From: Nonomuraea endophytica
GTDB lineage: Bacteria; Actinomycetota; Actinomycetes; Streptosporangiales; Streptosporangiaceae
Assembly (NCBI RefSeq): GCF_014203235.1
Contig: NZ_JACHIN010000005.1
Location: forward strand, 1 to 64,000
DNA: 64,000 bases
Direction of reading: 5' to 3'
Within the stretch, counting starts at the first letter, position 1, and every line of letters begins with the position of its first letter. Under the pieces are notes generated by a model. It made no database searches. It saw only the letters and a program-made list of their open reading frames with translations, and had not been told where the DNA came from. Both the position numbers and the translations under genes were made by a program. Shown piece by piece: positions 51,775-59,845 of the stretch.

Positions 51775-51789
51775 TGACTGAGTCAGTCA
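51775..51789. promoter_or_regulatory. perfect MarR operator palindrome
   Basis: TGACTGA-G-TCAGTCA is a perfect 15-bp palindrome lying between -35 and -10 of the MarR-EamA promoter, where self-repression would act. Confidence 0.75.
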
Positions 51790-51877
51790 TATAAAGCATC
51801 GAAACATTTTTCCGGGGTGGTTGGCCGGGTCCGATGATCGTATTGTCTGGAGAGATTCCCGACGTGAGGATCTTCGG

Positions 51878-53299
51878 ATGCCCCGATCACGCACCGTCCT
51901 GGCCTTGTTCGCCCTCGCCGCGCCCCTCCTGTACGGCGGGCCCGCCCAGGCCTCGGCCGACCAGCCGTTACCCTCGGCGATCTTCCGCGCCACGCACAAC
52001 AGCTACTCGGGCGACATCGGCGGCGCCAGGAAGTCGATCCCCGCCCAGCTCGACCGCGGCATACGCTTCGTCGAGCTCGACATCCACGACAACGGCTACG
52101 CCACCTCCCGCGACTACGCAGTCGGCCACGACTCCCCCGGCGACGAGGTCGACCACCAGGCGGGCAACCCCGGCTCGAACAACCTGCGCGACTGGCTCAC
52201 CGTGATCAACAACTGGTCCGCCCAGCACCCGGAGGCCGCGCCGATCGTCGTCGCCCTGGACATCAAGGACAACCTCACCGACAACACCTCCTACGCCGCG
52301 GGCAACCTGGCCGCCCTCAACGACGAGCTCACCTCCGTCTTCGGCGCGCGGCTGCTGCGGGCCAAGGACTACCCGGCGCAGCCGCCCACGGTCGACGCGC
52401 TGCGCGGCCGGGTGCTCCCGGTGATCTCCGGCGACGGCGGGACCAGGACCCAGTACAAGCGGGACGTCGGCCACAACCCGGCCGTCGCGATCAACGGCCG
52501 GGGGCAGGTCGTCGAGGTGCACGACTCGGGCTCCGGCGACCTCTGGTACTGGTCCGGCGTGTACGGCGCCGACGGCCGCGTCACCTGGCTGCGCCACGGC
52601 AGGTACGACAGCGGCGTGACCCCGGCCGTCACCCTGAACGACAACGGCGACCTGGTCGAGGTCCACCAGTCGCAGACCGCGACCACGCTCTGGTACCGCG
52701 TCGGCCGCCTGGCAGCCGACGGCGAGATCACCTGGTCGGCCTCGAACCGCTACGACAACGGCGTCCTGCCAACGGTCAGGTTCACCGACCCGGCGGGCAC
52801 CCAGCTGCGCGAGATCCACCGCAGCCAGGCCAACAGCCAGAACTGGACGTGGAACGGCGCGTTCAACGCCGGAGGCCGATCGGTCGTCTGGAGCGGCAAC
52901 GCCAGAACCTCCGACGCCCGCTACGACAAGACCACCTCGGTGAGCGGCTCCTCCCGGGTGCGCGTGTGGACCGGCGCCGACGGCCCGACCCCGGCCCAGA
53001 CCCTGCGCGTGGACACCGACCGGCACACCGGCGCGCGCATCCGCTACCCGCAGACCGCCTTCACCGAGTTCCAGCAGGGCAACAGCGCCGAACTCCAGCA
53101 GGACGCGCTGTTCTACGCGGCCCCCGCGAACGCGTCCTCGTTCATGATCGCCTCCCGGCAGGCGGGGCGGCTGGTGCGCGGGTGGGGCTTCAACTCGGCG
53201 GGCGACGCGACCACGCCGCTGGCCAGCTATCCGGCGACGGACCACCCGGACGCCGCGTGGTACCAGGACCTCCTGACGAGATCCGGCGCCGTGCGGTGA
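51878..53299 (+). CDS. secreted PI-PLC-like phosphodiesterase with an inserted repeat block
   Basis: A 473-residue exported protein; the signal peptide ends near GGPAQASA. The PLC X-like barrel starts FRATHNSYSGDIGG with a catalytic His, then FVELDIHDNGYATSRDYAVGHD with the metal ligands and second His. After about residue 194 three repeats of about 50 residues follow (pattern VEVHxSxxxxLWYxxGxxxxxGxxxW), then the barrel resumes at NSAELQQDALFYAAP and RQAGRLVRGWGFN. The repeats are beta-rich and may bind carbohydrate or membrane. It probably cleaves phosphoinositides or glycerophosphodiesters outside the cell. Confidence 0.85.
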   Translation: MPRSRTVLALFALAAPLLYGGPAQASADQPLPSAIFRATHNSYSGDIGGARKSIPAQLDRGIRFVELDIHDNGYATSRDYAVGHDSPGDEVDHQAGNPGSNNLRDWLTVINNWSAQHPEAAPIVVALDIKDNLTDNTSYAAGNLAALNDELTSVFGARLLRAKDYPAQPPTVDALRGRVLPVISGDGGTRTQYKRDVGHNPAVAINGRGQVVEVHDSGSGDLWYWSGVYGADGRVTWLRHGRYDSGVTPAVTLNDNGDLVEVHQSQTATTLWYRVGRLAADGEITWSASNRYDNGVLPTVRFTDPAGTQLREIHRSQANSQNWTWNGAFNAGGRSVVWSGNARTSDARYDKTTSVSGSSRVRVWTGADGPTPAQTLRVDTDRHTGARIRYPQTAFTEFQQGNSAELQQDALFYAAPANASSFMIASRQAGRLVRGWGFNSAGDATTPLASYPATDHPDAAWYQDLLTRSGAVR

Positions 53300-53310
53300 C
53301 CCCGGAGGAC

Positions 53311-53341
53311 GGGCACGGCCGTGTCGCACCCGGCCGTGCCC
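53311..53341. terminator. bidirectional stem-loop terminator between convergent genes
   Basis: GGGCACGGCCG (53311-53321) pairs perfectly over 11 bp with CGGCCGTGCCC (53331-53341), with a 9-nt loop. It lies between the stops of the PLC-like gene and the kinase gene. Confidence 0.8.
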
Positions 53342-53344
53342 GGT

Positions 53345-54832
53345 TCACTGTCGCGCGCGCAGGTTCTTCGCCAGGAGCTTGGCCGCGCGCACGGTGGAGT
53401 CGTGGCCGGAGCGGCGCAGGCTGTGGTGGACGACCAGCACCACGACGTTCGCCAGGCGGAAGGCGAACTGCGAGCGGTACGGCCCGGCCGCGCCGGTGGT
53501 CGAGTACTGGGTGAACATGAAGGACCCCTCGCCGACCTTCGGCAGCGCGTGGAGTTTGGTACCCGGCGTGATCTTCGGCGTGTCCTTCATGGACTTGACC
53601 ATCTGCGTCTGATGGTCGCGGGCGAAGGCGAGCTTCGCGTACCGGATGACGGTGACGCCCAGGTAGGTGCCGTCCGAACGCTCCCAGGCACAGGAGTTCG
53701 CGTTCACGAACCGGCGCTTGGTCCCGGGCCCGAGCAGCTCGCCGACCTCGGCGGCGTTCAGCACCTTGCAGGAGTCGACGTCGCGGGTGAACAACTTCGG
53801 AGCCGAGGTCACCTTCCTCGAGCTGCCGGCCGGGGTGCCGGTCGTGGTCGGGCCGCCGGTCGCGGTGGTGAGGCCGGGCAGGTTCCGGGTCACGACCACC
53901 ACCGTGGCCGTGCCCGCCAGCGCCACCGCCAGCGCGGCGCCCAGGATGACGGCTTTACGGCGGCGCGGCGGCTTGGCGGCCCGGCGGCGTCCGGCGGTCG
54001 CGGGTGCGCCCTGGGCGGCGGCGTTCAGCCAGTCGGCGGCCTGGGCGGGCGAGCAACGGCGGGCCGGGTCCTTCTCCAGGAGCGCGGCCAGCACCGGGGC
54101 GAGCGGCCCGGCCCTGCGCGCGGGCGGCGGCTCCTGCATGAGCACGGCGGCCATGGAGGCGGCCGGGTTCTGGCGGGCGAACGGCGCCGTGCCCTCCACC
54201 GCGGCGAAGAGCGTGGCGCCGAGCGACCACAGGTCGGCGAGCGGGCCGTCGGCCTCGCCGCGCAGGCGCTCGGGGGCGATGTAGCCGGGCGAGCCGGTCA
54301 GCAGCCCGGTCTGGGTGAGCACGGCGTCATCGGCGACGCTCGCGATGCCGAAGTCTGTCAGCAGCACCCGCCCGTCGTCGGTGAGCATGACGTTGGCGGG
54401 CTTGACGTCGCGGTGCAGGATTCCCGAGGCGTGCGCGGCCGCGAGCGCCTCCAGGACACGCGCGCCGATCGCGGCGACCTGCCGGGGCGGGAGCGGGCCG
54501 TGCTCGCGTAACGCCCGGTCGAGGGAGCGGCCGCGTACCAGCTCCATGACGATCCAGGGCCGGCCGCCGTCCAGGACGACGTCGTGCACGGTGACGATGG
54601 CCGGGTGCGAGCGCAGCCGCGCCGCCGCCCGTGCCTCGCGGAGCGTGCGTTCGCTCAGTTCGGCGCGGGCTGCGGCGTCGAGGTCCGGCGGCAGCCGTAC
54701 TTCCTTGACGGCGACCTCCTGGCGCAGCAGTTCGTCCAGCGCCAGCCAGACGATGCCCATGCCGCCCTGGCCGAGCTGGGACAGCAGCCGGTAGCGGCCC
54801 GCGAGGAGCCCTGCGGATTCCGCCCCCGACAT
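53345..54832 (-). CDS. Ser/Thr protein kinase with extracellular Cys-paired sensor domain
   Basis: A 495-residue PknB-family kinase. Gly loop LGQGGMGIVWLAL, catalytic Lys in EVAVKEV, HRDVKPANVML, DFGIASVADD and the APE-like IAPERL all appear in residues 1-270. A membrane helix (AVILGAALAVALAGTATVVVV) lies near 300. The external domain has cysteines in DSCKVLNAAEV and NSCAWERSDG, like DUF3558 sensors. It probably signals cell-wall status. No dedicated substrate adjoins it. Confidence 0.93.
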   Translation of the reverse strand: MSGAESAGLLAGRYRLLSQLGQGGMGIVWLALDELLRQEVAVKEVRLPPDLDAAARAELSERTLREARAAARLRSHPAIVTVHDVVLDGGRPWIVMELVRGRSLDRALREHGPLPPRQVAAIGARVLEALAAAHASGILHRDVKPANVMLTDDGRVLLTDFGIASVADDAVLTQTGLLTGSPGYIAPERLRGEADGPLADLWSLGATLFAAVEGTAPFARQNPAASMAAVLMQEPPPARRAGPLAPVLAALLEKDPARRCSPAQAADWLNAAAQGAPATAGRRRAAKPPRRRKAVILGAALAVALAGTATVVVVTRNLPGLTTATGGPTTTGTPAGSSRKVTSAPKLFTRDVDSCKVLNAAEVGELLGPGTKRRFVNANSCAWERSDGTYLGVTVIRYAKLAFARDHQTQMVKSMKDTPKITPGTKLHALPKVGEGSFMFTQYSTTGAAGPYRSQFAFRLANVVVLVVHHSLRRSGHDSTVRAAKLLAKNLRARQ

Positions 54833-54903
54833 GCCCGTCTCCCCTCGCCCCGGAAACTCCCGATATTAGGGATAAATGGGGTGGGTTACCGGGGTTTCGG
54901 TGA

Positions 54904-56142
54904 TCAACGGGGCTCCTGTTCTCCGGTGTACGCCGGCAGCGGCAGGGCCTGGTCGGTGAGGAAGGCGGTCACGGTGGCGGCGAACTCGGCTGGTTTGTCC
55001 AGGGCGATGGCGTGTCCCGCGCCCTTGAAGTAGACCAGCCGGGCCCCGGGGATCGTGTCGCGGTACTCGCGAGTGATCGGCCAGCGCTTGTAGTCGCACT
55101 CGGCCCGCAGCACCAGCGCCGGGGTTCCGGAGCGGCGCAGCGCGGGCCTGGGGTCGGGCCGAAGCTCCTGGTCGGCGGCGATGAGCTGGTTGGCGTAGAA
55201 GCCGGGCACCTTGGCGGGCAGCTCCGCCGTACCCGGCCGGCAGGAGGCGGCGCCACCGGCGACGCGCAGCAGTTCCCCGAACAGGTGGTCCACCTCCGCG
55301 TCGGGCACGAACGCGTGCGCGACCTGCGGATCGAGCGCCATCAACGTCTCCCACACCGTGAACCGCAGATTGTCGCCCAGCGCCCCCACCTGCGCGGACT
55401 GCTCCGGGGTGAGCCGGTCCCAGAGCTGTCCGGCCTCGGCGTCGTCCCACTCCGGGGTCCACAGCGCTCCGGGCGAGACGAAGACGGCCTTGGCCACGTT
55501 GCCGGGGTGGCGGGCCAGGTATTCGGCGGCCAGCGTCGCGCCCCACGACGCCCCCACGAGCACCACCCGCTCGGCCCCGATCCGCAGCCGCACCGCCTCC
55601 AGGTCCTCGACCTGCCGCGCCACGGTGTAGCCGGAGACCTGGTCGGGGCGCGGGGAGTCGCCCGAGCCGAGCTGGTCGTAGGCGTAGACGTCGAACCCGG
55701 CCCGGCTCAGCGCCCGGTCGAGCGCGTCCTGCCCCTCCCCCGGCGTGCCGGGCCCGCCGTGCAGCCGGATGACCGGCGTCGGCCGCGCCCGCCCCTGGGC
55801 CTTGGTCAGGTGGTAGGCGAGGCGGGATCCGGTGGGCAGCTGCCAGTACGCCGGCGCGGCCCCCGGCTCGGCCCGTTCACCGGGCAGGAACACCGTCACC
55901 GAGGCCGCCGCGCACACCGCCATCACGACGCCCGCCACCACCGGCGGCCACCGCCGCCGGGTCAGCCGGGCCGCGCCCCAGGCGGGCAGCATGCCCCCGG
56001 CCACCAGCGCGAGCACGGCCGCGGTCACCATCGCGGGCAGCGACGGCCACACCAGCGCCATGGCGAAGAAGGCGGCGACCGCCGCCACCGGTCCGGCCGC
56101 CAAGCCCGCGGCCAGCAGGAGGAATCCGAATGTCTGTCTCAT
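54904..56142 (-). CDS. membrane-anchored alpha/beta hydrolase, proline-iminopeptidase-like
   Basis: A 412-residue protein. Three N-terminal helices (residues about 5-85) anchor an external alpha/beta hydrolase domain. HGGPG forms the oxyanion loop, the nucleophile is Ser in VGASWGAT, the acid is in AECDYKRW and the His in GAGHAIALD. The HGGPG/GxSWG set is typical of S33 peptidases and related esterases. It is divergent from the histidine kinase gene, 23 bp away. Confidence 0.9.
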   Translation of the reverse strand: MRQTFGFLLLAAGLAAGPVAAVAAFFAMALVWPSLPAMVTAAVLALVAGGMLPAWGAARLTRRRWPPVVAGVVMAVCAAASVTVFLPGERAEPGAAPAYWQLPTGSRLAYHLTKAQGRARPTPVIRLHGGPGTPGEGQDALDRALSRAGFDVYAYDQLGSGDSPRPDQVSGYTVARQVEDLEAVRLRIGAERVVLVGASWGATLAAEYLARHPGNVAKAVFVSPGALWTPEWDDAEAGQLWDRLTPEQSAQVGALGDNLRFTVWETLMALDPQVAHAFVPDAEVDHLFGELLRVAGGAASCRPGTAELPAKVPGFYANQLIAADQELRPDPRPALRRSGTPALVLRAECDYKRWPITREYRDTIPGARLVYFKGAGHAIALDKPAEFAATVTAFLTDQALPLPAYTGEQEPR

Positions 56143-56165
56143 GAGGCCAAGGTGGCGGCCGGCCG

Positions 56166-57527
56166 GTGGCCGGGGAAACGTCCCGGCGGGCGGAGCCGGT
56201 CCTCCTGGAGGATGACGACGCCGGGCCGCGCGGCGGTGTCTACTGGGTGATCGTGCGATGGTGGCTGCCCGACCGGGCGATCGAACGCGGCCCCTGGTGG
56301 GTCGCCCTGGACGTGGCGGTGGCCTGGGCGTCGGCGGGGATCGCCTTCGGCTCGTCCGAGTACGTGGCGTCGCTGACCGGCGGTCCGCTGGTGAGCCGGG
56401 TGGCGGTGGTGGTGTGGTTCTGCGCGATCGGGCTGCGCAGGCTGGCCCCGGCCACGGCGCTGTGGGCGGGAGCGGCGGCGACCGTGGCGGTCATGCTGGC
56501 CGGAGAGCCGGTCACGAACCTCTCGCTGGCCAGCGCGCTGCCGCTGACGATGATCGCGCAGGGGCGGCGGCCGGCGGTGAGCCTGGCGCTGTCGGCGGCG
56601 CCGGTGCTGGCAGTCGTGGGGGTGATGGCCACGCATCCGCAGATCGTGCTGGTGGCCGCCGTACACGCTGTCGCCTGGGGGTCTGGTACGGCCGGCCGTA
56701 CCAGGAAGGAGAGGGAGGCGCGGCTGCGGCGGCAGGCGGCCGAGGAGCGGGCCCAGCGCGTGCGCGCCGACGAGCGCGCACTGCTGGCGCAGGAGCTGCA
56801 CGACGCGGTGGGGCACGCGGTGACGCTGATGGCGACGCACGCGGGCGCGGCGCGGCTGTCGCTGCCGGACGGTCCGCCGCAGGTGACGGCGGCGCTGTCG
56901 CGGATCGAGGAGGCGGGCAGGGACGCGATGGCCGATCTCGACCGCGTCATCGGCCTGCTGTCGGACCGGCAGAGCCTGGCGCCGGGGCTGCGCGAGCTCG
57001 TGCGCGGCCTGCCGGTCGAGGTGGAGCTGACGCTCGGGCCCGGCCTGGACGACCTGGACCCTTCTCTCGCGGAAACCCTGCGCAGGGTGGCGCAGGAGTC
57101 GCTGACCAACGTCATCAGACACGCCCGCGCCACCCGCGCGACGGTCGAGGTGACCCTGGATGAGGGACAGGTACGCCTGGTGGTCACTGACAACGGCACC
57201 GGCGAAACGCCCGCGAGCATGAACAGCGGACCGGCGGGAAACGGCAGCGAGCCAGCGGGGAGCGGGACAGCGGGGAACGGCAGCGGGCCAGCGAGCAGAG
57301 GCAGTGGGCCAGCGAGCAGCGGGACGGCGGGAAGCGGCAGAGGGACGGCGGGAAGCGGCAGAGGGACGGCGGGAAGCGGCAGAGGGGTAGCGGGGAGTGG
57401 CAGAGGGCTGGCCGGCATGCGTGGCCGGGTTGAGCGTGTGGGGGGAACGCTGACGGCGGGTCCGGCCGTGCCGGGAACCGGGTGGCGGGTCGTGGCCTGT
57501 GTGCCGCTCAGGCAGGACCGGCCGTGA
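56166..57527 (+). CDS. NarL-type sensor histidine kinase with a repeat expansion in the ATP lid
   Basis: About 453 residues. Four or five helices lie at about 40-175, followed by the dimerisation box QELHDAVGHAVTLMATH and the N box ESLTNVIRHARATR. The ATPase domain has VTDNGTG, then about 60 Gly/Ser/Ala-rich residues of tandem repeats, then GLAGMRGRVERVGG. No strong ribosome-binding site supports the GTG start, and GTG codons at 56247 or 56253 are alternatives. The stop overlaps the regulator start as GTGA. Confidence 0.88.
   Translation: MAGETSRRAEPVLLEDDDAGPRGGVYWVIVRWWLPDRAIERGPWWVALDVAVAWASAGIAFGSSEYVASLTGGPLVSRVAVVVWFCAIGLRRLAPATALWAGAAATVAVMLAGEPVTNLSLASALPLTMIAQGRRPAVSLALSAAPVLAVVGVMATHPQIVLVAAVHAVAWGSGTAGRTRKEREARLRRQAAEERAQRVRADERALLAQELHDAVGHAVTLMATHAGAARLSLPDGPPQVTAALSRIEEAGRDAMADLDRVIGLLSDRQSLAPGLRELVRGLPVEVELTLGPGLDDLDPSLAETLRRVAQESLTNVIRHARATRATVEVTLDEGQVRLVVTDNGTGETPASMNSGPAGNGSEPAGSGTAGNGSGPASRGSGPASSGTAGSGRGTAGSGRGTAGSGRGVAGSGRGLAGMRGRVERVGGTLTAGPAVPGTGWRVVACVPLRQDRP
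57321..57404. repeat. 21-bp tandem repeats inside the histidine kinase gene
   Basis: Three perfect 21-bp units at 57321-57341, 57342-57362 and 57363-57383 and a diverged fourth at 57384-57404; looser copies extend back to about 57230. They encode GTAGSGR repeats and keep the reading frame. Confidence 0.92.
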
Positions 57528-58189
57528 TCAGGGTGCTGCTGGTGGACGACGAGCATCTGATGCGCGCGGGCCTGCGCATGATGCTGGAGACCCAGCCCGA
57601 CCTCCAGGTCGTCGGCGAGGCCGCCAACGGCGCCGAGGCGGTACGGCTGGCCGCGGCCACCTCCCCGGACGTGATCCTCATGGACGTGCGCATGCCCGGC
57701 ATGGACGGCGTCGACGCCACCCGGGCCGTCGTCGCGTCGGGCTCTGCGGCGGCGGTGCTGGTGCTGACCACGTTCGAGCTGGACGAGTACGTCTTCGCCG
57801 CGATCCGGGCCGGGGCGGCGGGGTTCCTGCTCAAGCGCACCCCGCCCGAGCAACTGCTGGCCGGGATCAGGACGCTGGCCGCGGGCGAGGCGATCCTGGG
57901 CCCGTCGGTCACCAAGCGGCTGCTGGCCGAGTTCGCCCGCGCCGCGCCGCCCAAGCCGCCCGAGCAGGTCCGGCGCTCGCTGGCCCGGCTGACGGCCCGC
58001 GAGCACGAGGTCCTGCTACTGCTCGGGCGCGGGATGTCGAACGCGGAGATCTCGGCCCGCCTGCACATCGGCGAGACCACCACCAAGACCCACGTCAAGC
58101 GGATCCTGGACAAGCTCGGCCTGCGCGATCGGGTGCACGCGGCCGTCTTCGCCTTCGACCACGGCCTGGTGCATCGCCGAACGTCCTGA
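57524..58189 (+). CDS. NarL/LuxR family response regulator
   Basis: A 221-residue regulator beginning at a GTG that overlaps the kinase stop. The receiver has VDDEH, phospho-acceptor Asp in ILMDVRMPGMDG and the Lys in FLLKRT; the output domain is LTAREHEVLLLLGRGMSNAEISARLHIGETTTKTHVKRIL. It is the partner of the preceding kinase. The target may be the adjacent hydrolase genes. Confidence 0.95.
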   Translation: MIRVLLVDDEHLMRAGLRMMLETQPDLQVVGEAANGAEAVRLAAATSPDVILMDVRMPGMDGVDATRAVVASGSAAAVLVLTTFELDEYVFAAIRAGAAGFLLKRTPPEQLLAGIRTLAAGEAILGPSVTKRLLAEFARAAPPKPPEQVRRSLARLTAREHEVLLLLGRGMSNAEISARLHIGETTTKTHVKRILDKLGLRDRVHAAVFAFDHGLVHRRTS

Positions 58190-58247
58190 ACTGGGCTATC
58201 CTCCGGATCCAATAGTTTTCAGGTCATATGAACCGGTTTGGGGTCTC

Positions 58248-58940
58248 ATGTCGACAATTGTGCTTCTCCATGCCTTCGGCTCCAGCCGGCGTGCCTGGTC
58301 TCCCCAGGTCGCCGAACTGTCACAGCGGCACCGGGTGCTCACCCCCGACCTGCCCGGCCACCACTCCAGCCCCGGCCCGTTCTCCCTGGACGCGGCCGTG
58401 CAGTCCGTCCGCGAGTTGCTGGCCGCCGAGGAGCGGGTCCACCTCGTCGGGATCTCCGGATCGGTGAGCGTCGCCCTCCTGACGGCCCTGGCCGAACCGG
58501 AGAAGGTGGCGAGCCTCGTCCTGTCCGGCGGCGTCGCGGCCCCGACCGGCGGCGACGGACTCCAGCGCACCGTGATGGGGCTGCTGCCGACCGGGATGAT
58601 CGTGTCGATGATGAAGGGCATGTACTCCGGCGGCCGCCCCGAGCACGCCACCACCGCCGCCGAGGACCTGCGGGCGGCGGGCAAGGCGGCGCTGCTCACC
58701 GGGCTGCGCGAGCTGGGCGAGCTCGACCTGCGGCCCAGGCTCGCCGAGGTCAAGGCGCCCGCCCTGGTGCTCGTCGGCGAGAAGGACAAGGCCAACGTCG
58801 CGCCCGCCGAGGTCCTGGCCGCCGGACTCCCCCAGGCCGAACTGCGGGTGATCCCGGGCGCCGGGCACATCTGGAACCTCGAACAGCCCGAGCTGTTCAC
58901 CCGCCTCGTCGCCGACTGGGCCGACGCCCCCCGGGGTTAG
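58248..58940 (+). CDS. alpha/beta hydrolase
   Basis: A 230-residue hydrolase. The oxyanion region is VLLHAFGSSRRAW, the nucleophile position reads LVGISGSVSVALL with Ser in the G-x-S-x elbow, the acid is Asp in VGEKDKANV and the His is in GAGHIWNLE. It resembles 3-oxoadipate enol-lactonase-like or small esterases. It overlaps the convergent phosphatase gene by 4 bp. Confidence 0.85.
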   Translation: MSTIVLLHAFGSSRRAWSPQVAELSQRHRVLTPDLPGHHSSPGPFSLDAAVQSVRELLAAEERVHLVGISGSVSVALLTALAEPEKVASLVLSGGVAAPTGGDGLQRTVMGLLPTGMIVSMMKGMYSGGRPEHATTAAEDLRAAGKAALLTGLRELGELDLRPRLAEVKAPALVLVGEKDKANVAPAEVLAAGLPQAELRVIPGAGHIWNLEQPELFTRLVADWADAPRG

Positions 58941-59755
58941 GCCACGGCGCCTCCGGCCCGCAAAGCCAGGCGTTCCAGCTCCAGGGCGACGCCGTCCTCG
59001 TCGATGGAGCCGATCACGTGGTCCACGGCCGCCAGCACGTCGGCGTGCCCGTTGGCCATGCCGTACGACGTGCCTGCCCAGGCCAGCATGGGCAGGTCGT
59101 TCGGCATGTCACCGAACGCGATCACCTCCTCGGCCCCGATGCCCAGCCCCGCGGCGTACGACATCAGGGCCGAGGCCTTGCTCACCCCGGTGGCGATGGC
59201 CTCGACCAGGCGTGACCCGTTGGAGTGGTAGACGGTGACGAGCGAGGACAGCTCGGGCGCGGCCAGTGCGAGCAGTTCGTCGGCCGACAGCGTCGGGTGG
59301 CGGCCCAGCAGCTTGGGGCCGGGTTTGGCGAACAGTTCGTGGTCGGCCATCCGCTGCAGCGTGATGCCGCGGTCCCAGTCCCACGGCTCGTAAAGGTCGT
59401 CGGCGGCCAGCGTGCCGGCGTACTCGACCGCGATGCCGATGCCGGGGACGGCGGCGCGCAGGCGGGCGGCGGCCTCGGCCAGCACCTCGGCCGGGATGGC
59501 GTTCTCCTCGACGACCCGGCGGCCGCCCAGGTCGTAGACGAGCGCGCCGTTGGAGCAGATGGCCACGCCGAGGTGACCGAAAGCGGGCGCGATCTCGTGG
59601 ATCAGCCGCGGCGGGCGGCCGGTGACGAACACGACGCGCGCGCCCAGCCGTTCCGCGGCGGCGAAGGCCGCCACCACGCGCGCGGACACCGTGCCGTCCT
59701 CGCGCACGACCGTGCCGTCGAGGTCGGTGGCGATGAGGCGGGGAAATCCCGTCAG
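58937..59755 (-). CDS. HAD-superfamily Cof-type phosphatase, apparent CTG start
   Basis: A 272-residue Cof/YbjI-like phosphatase if the CTG at 59755 is the start: it reads LTGFPRLIATDLDGTVVRED, with catalytic motif I DLDGT. GGAGG lies 9 bp before the CTG (59765-59769). An in-frame TGA at 59762-59764 means that no ATG, GTG or TTG exists between the stop and DLDGT; the first conventional codon (GTG 59707) would delete the nucleophile. Motif II is VFVTGRPP and motif III GVSKAS with AFGDMPNDLPML. The substrate is probably a sugar phosphate. Confidence 0.85.
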   Translation of the reverse strand: MTGFPRLIATDLDGTVVREDGTVSARVVAAFAAAERLGARVVFVTGRPPRLIHEIAPAFGHLGVAICSNGALVYDLGGRRVVEENAIPAEVLAEAAARLRAAVPGIGIAVEYAGTLAADDLYEPWDWDRGITLQRMADHELFAKPGPKLLGRHPTLSADELLALAAPELSSLVTVYHSNGSRLVEAIATGVSKASALMSYAAGLGIGAEEVIAFGDMPNDLPMLAWAGTSYGMANGHADVLAAVDHVIGSIDEDGVALELERLALRAGGAVA

Positions 59756-59845
59756 AGCGGTTCACCTCCATAGGGCCTGGCAGGCAGCCAGATCGTGAAC
59801 TATCGTCCGCACGGAGACGATCACCTGTCAATGAGGGAGTCCGCG

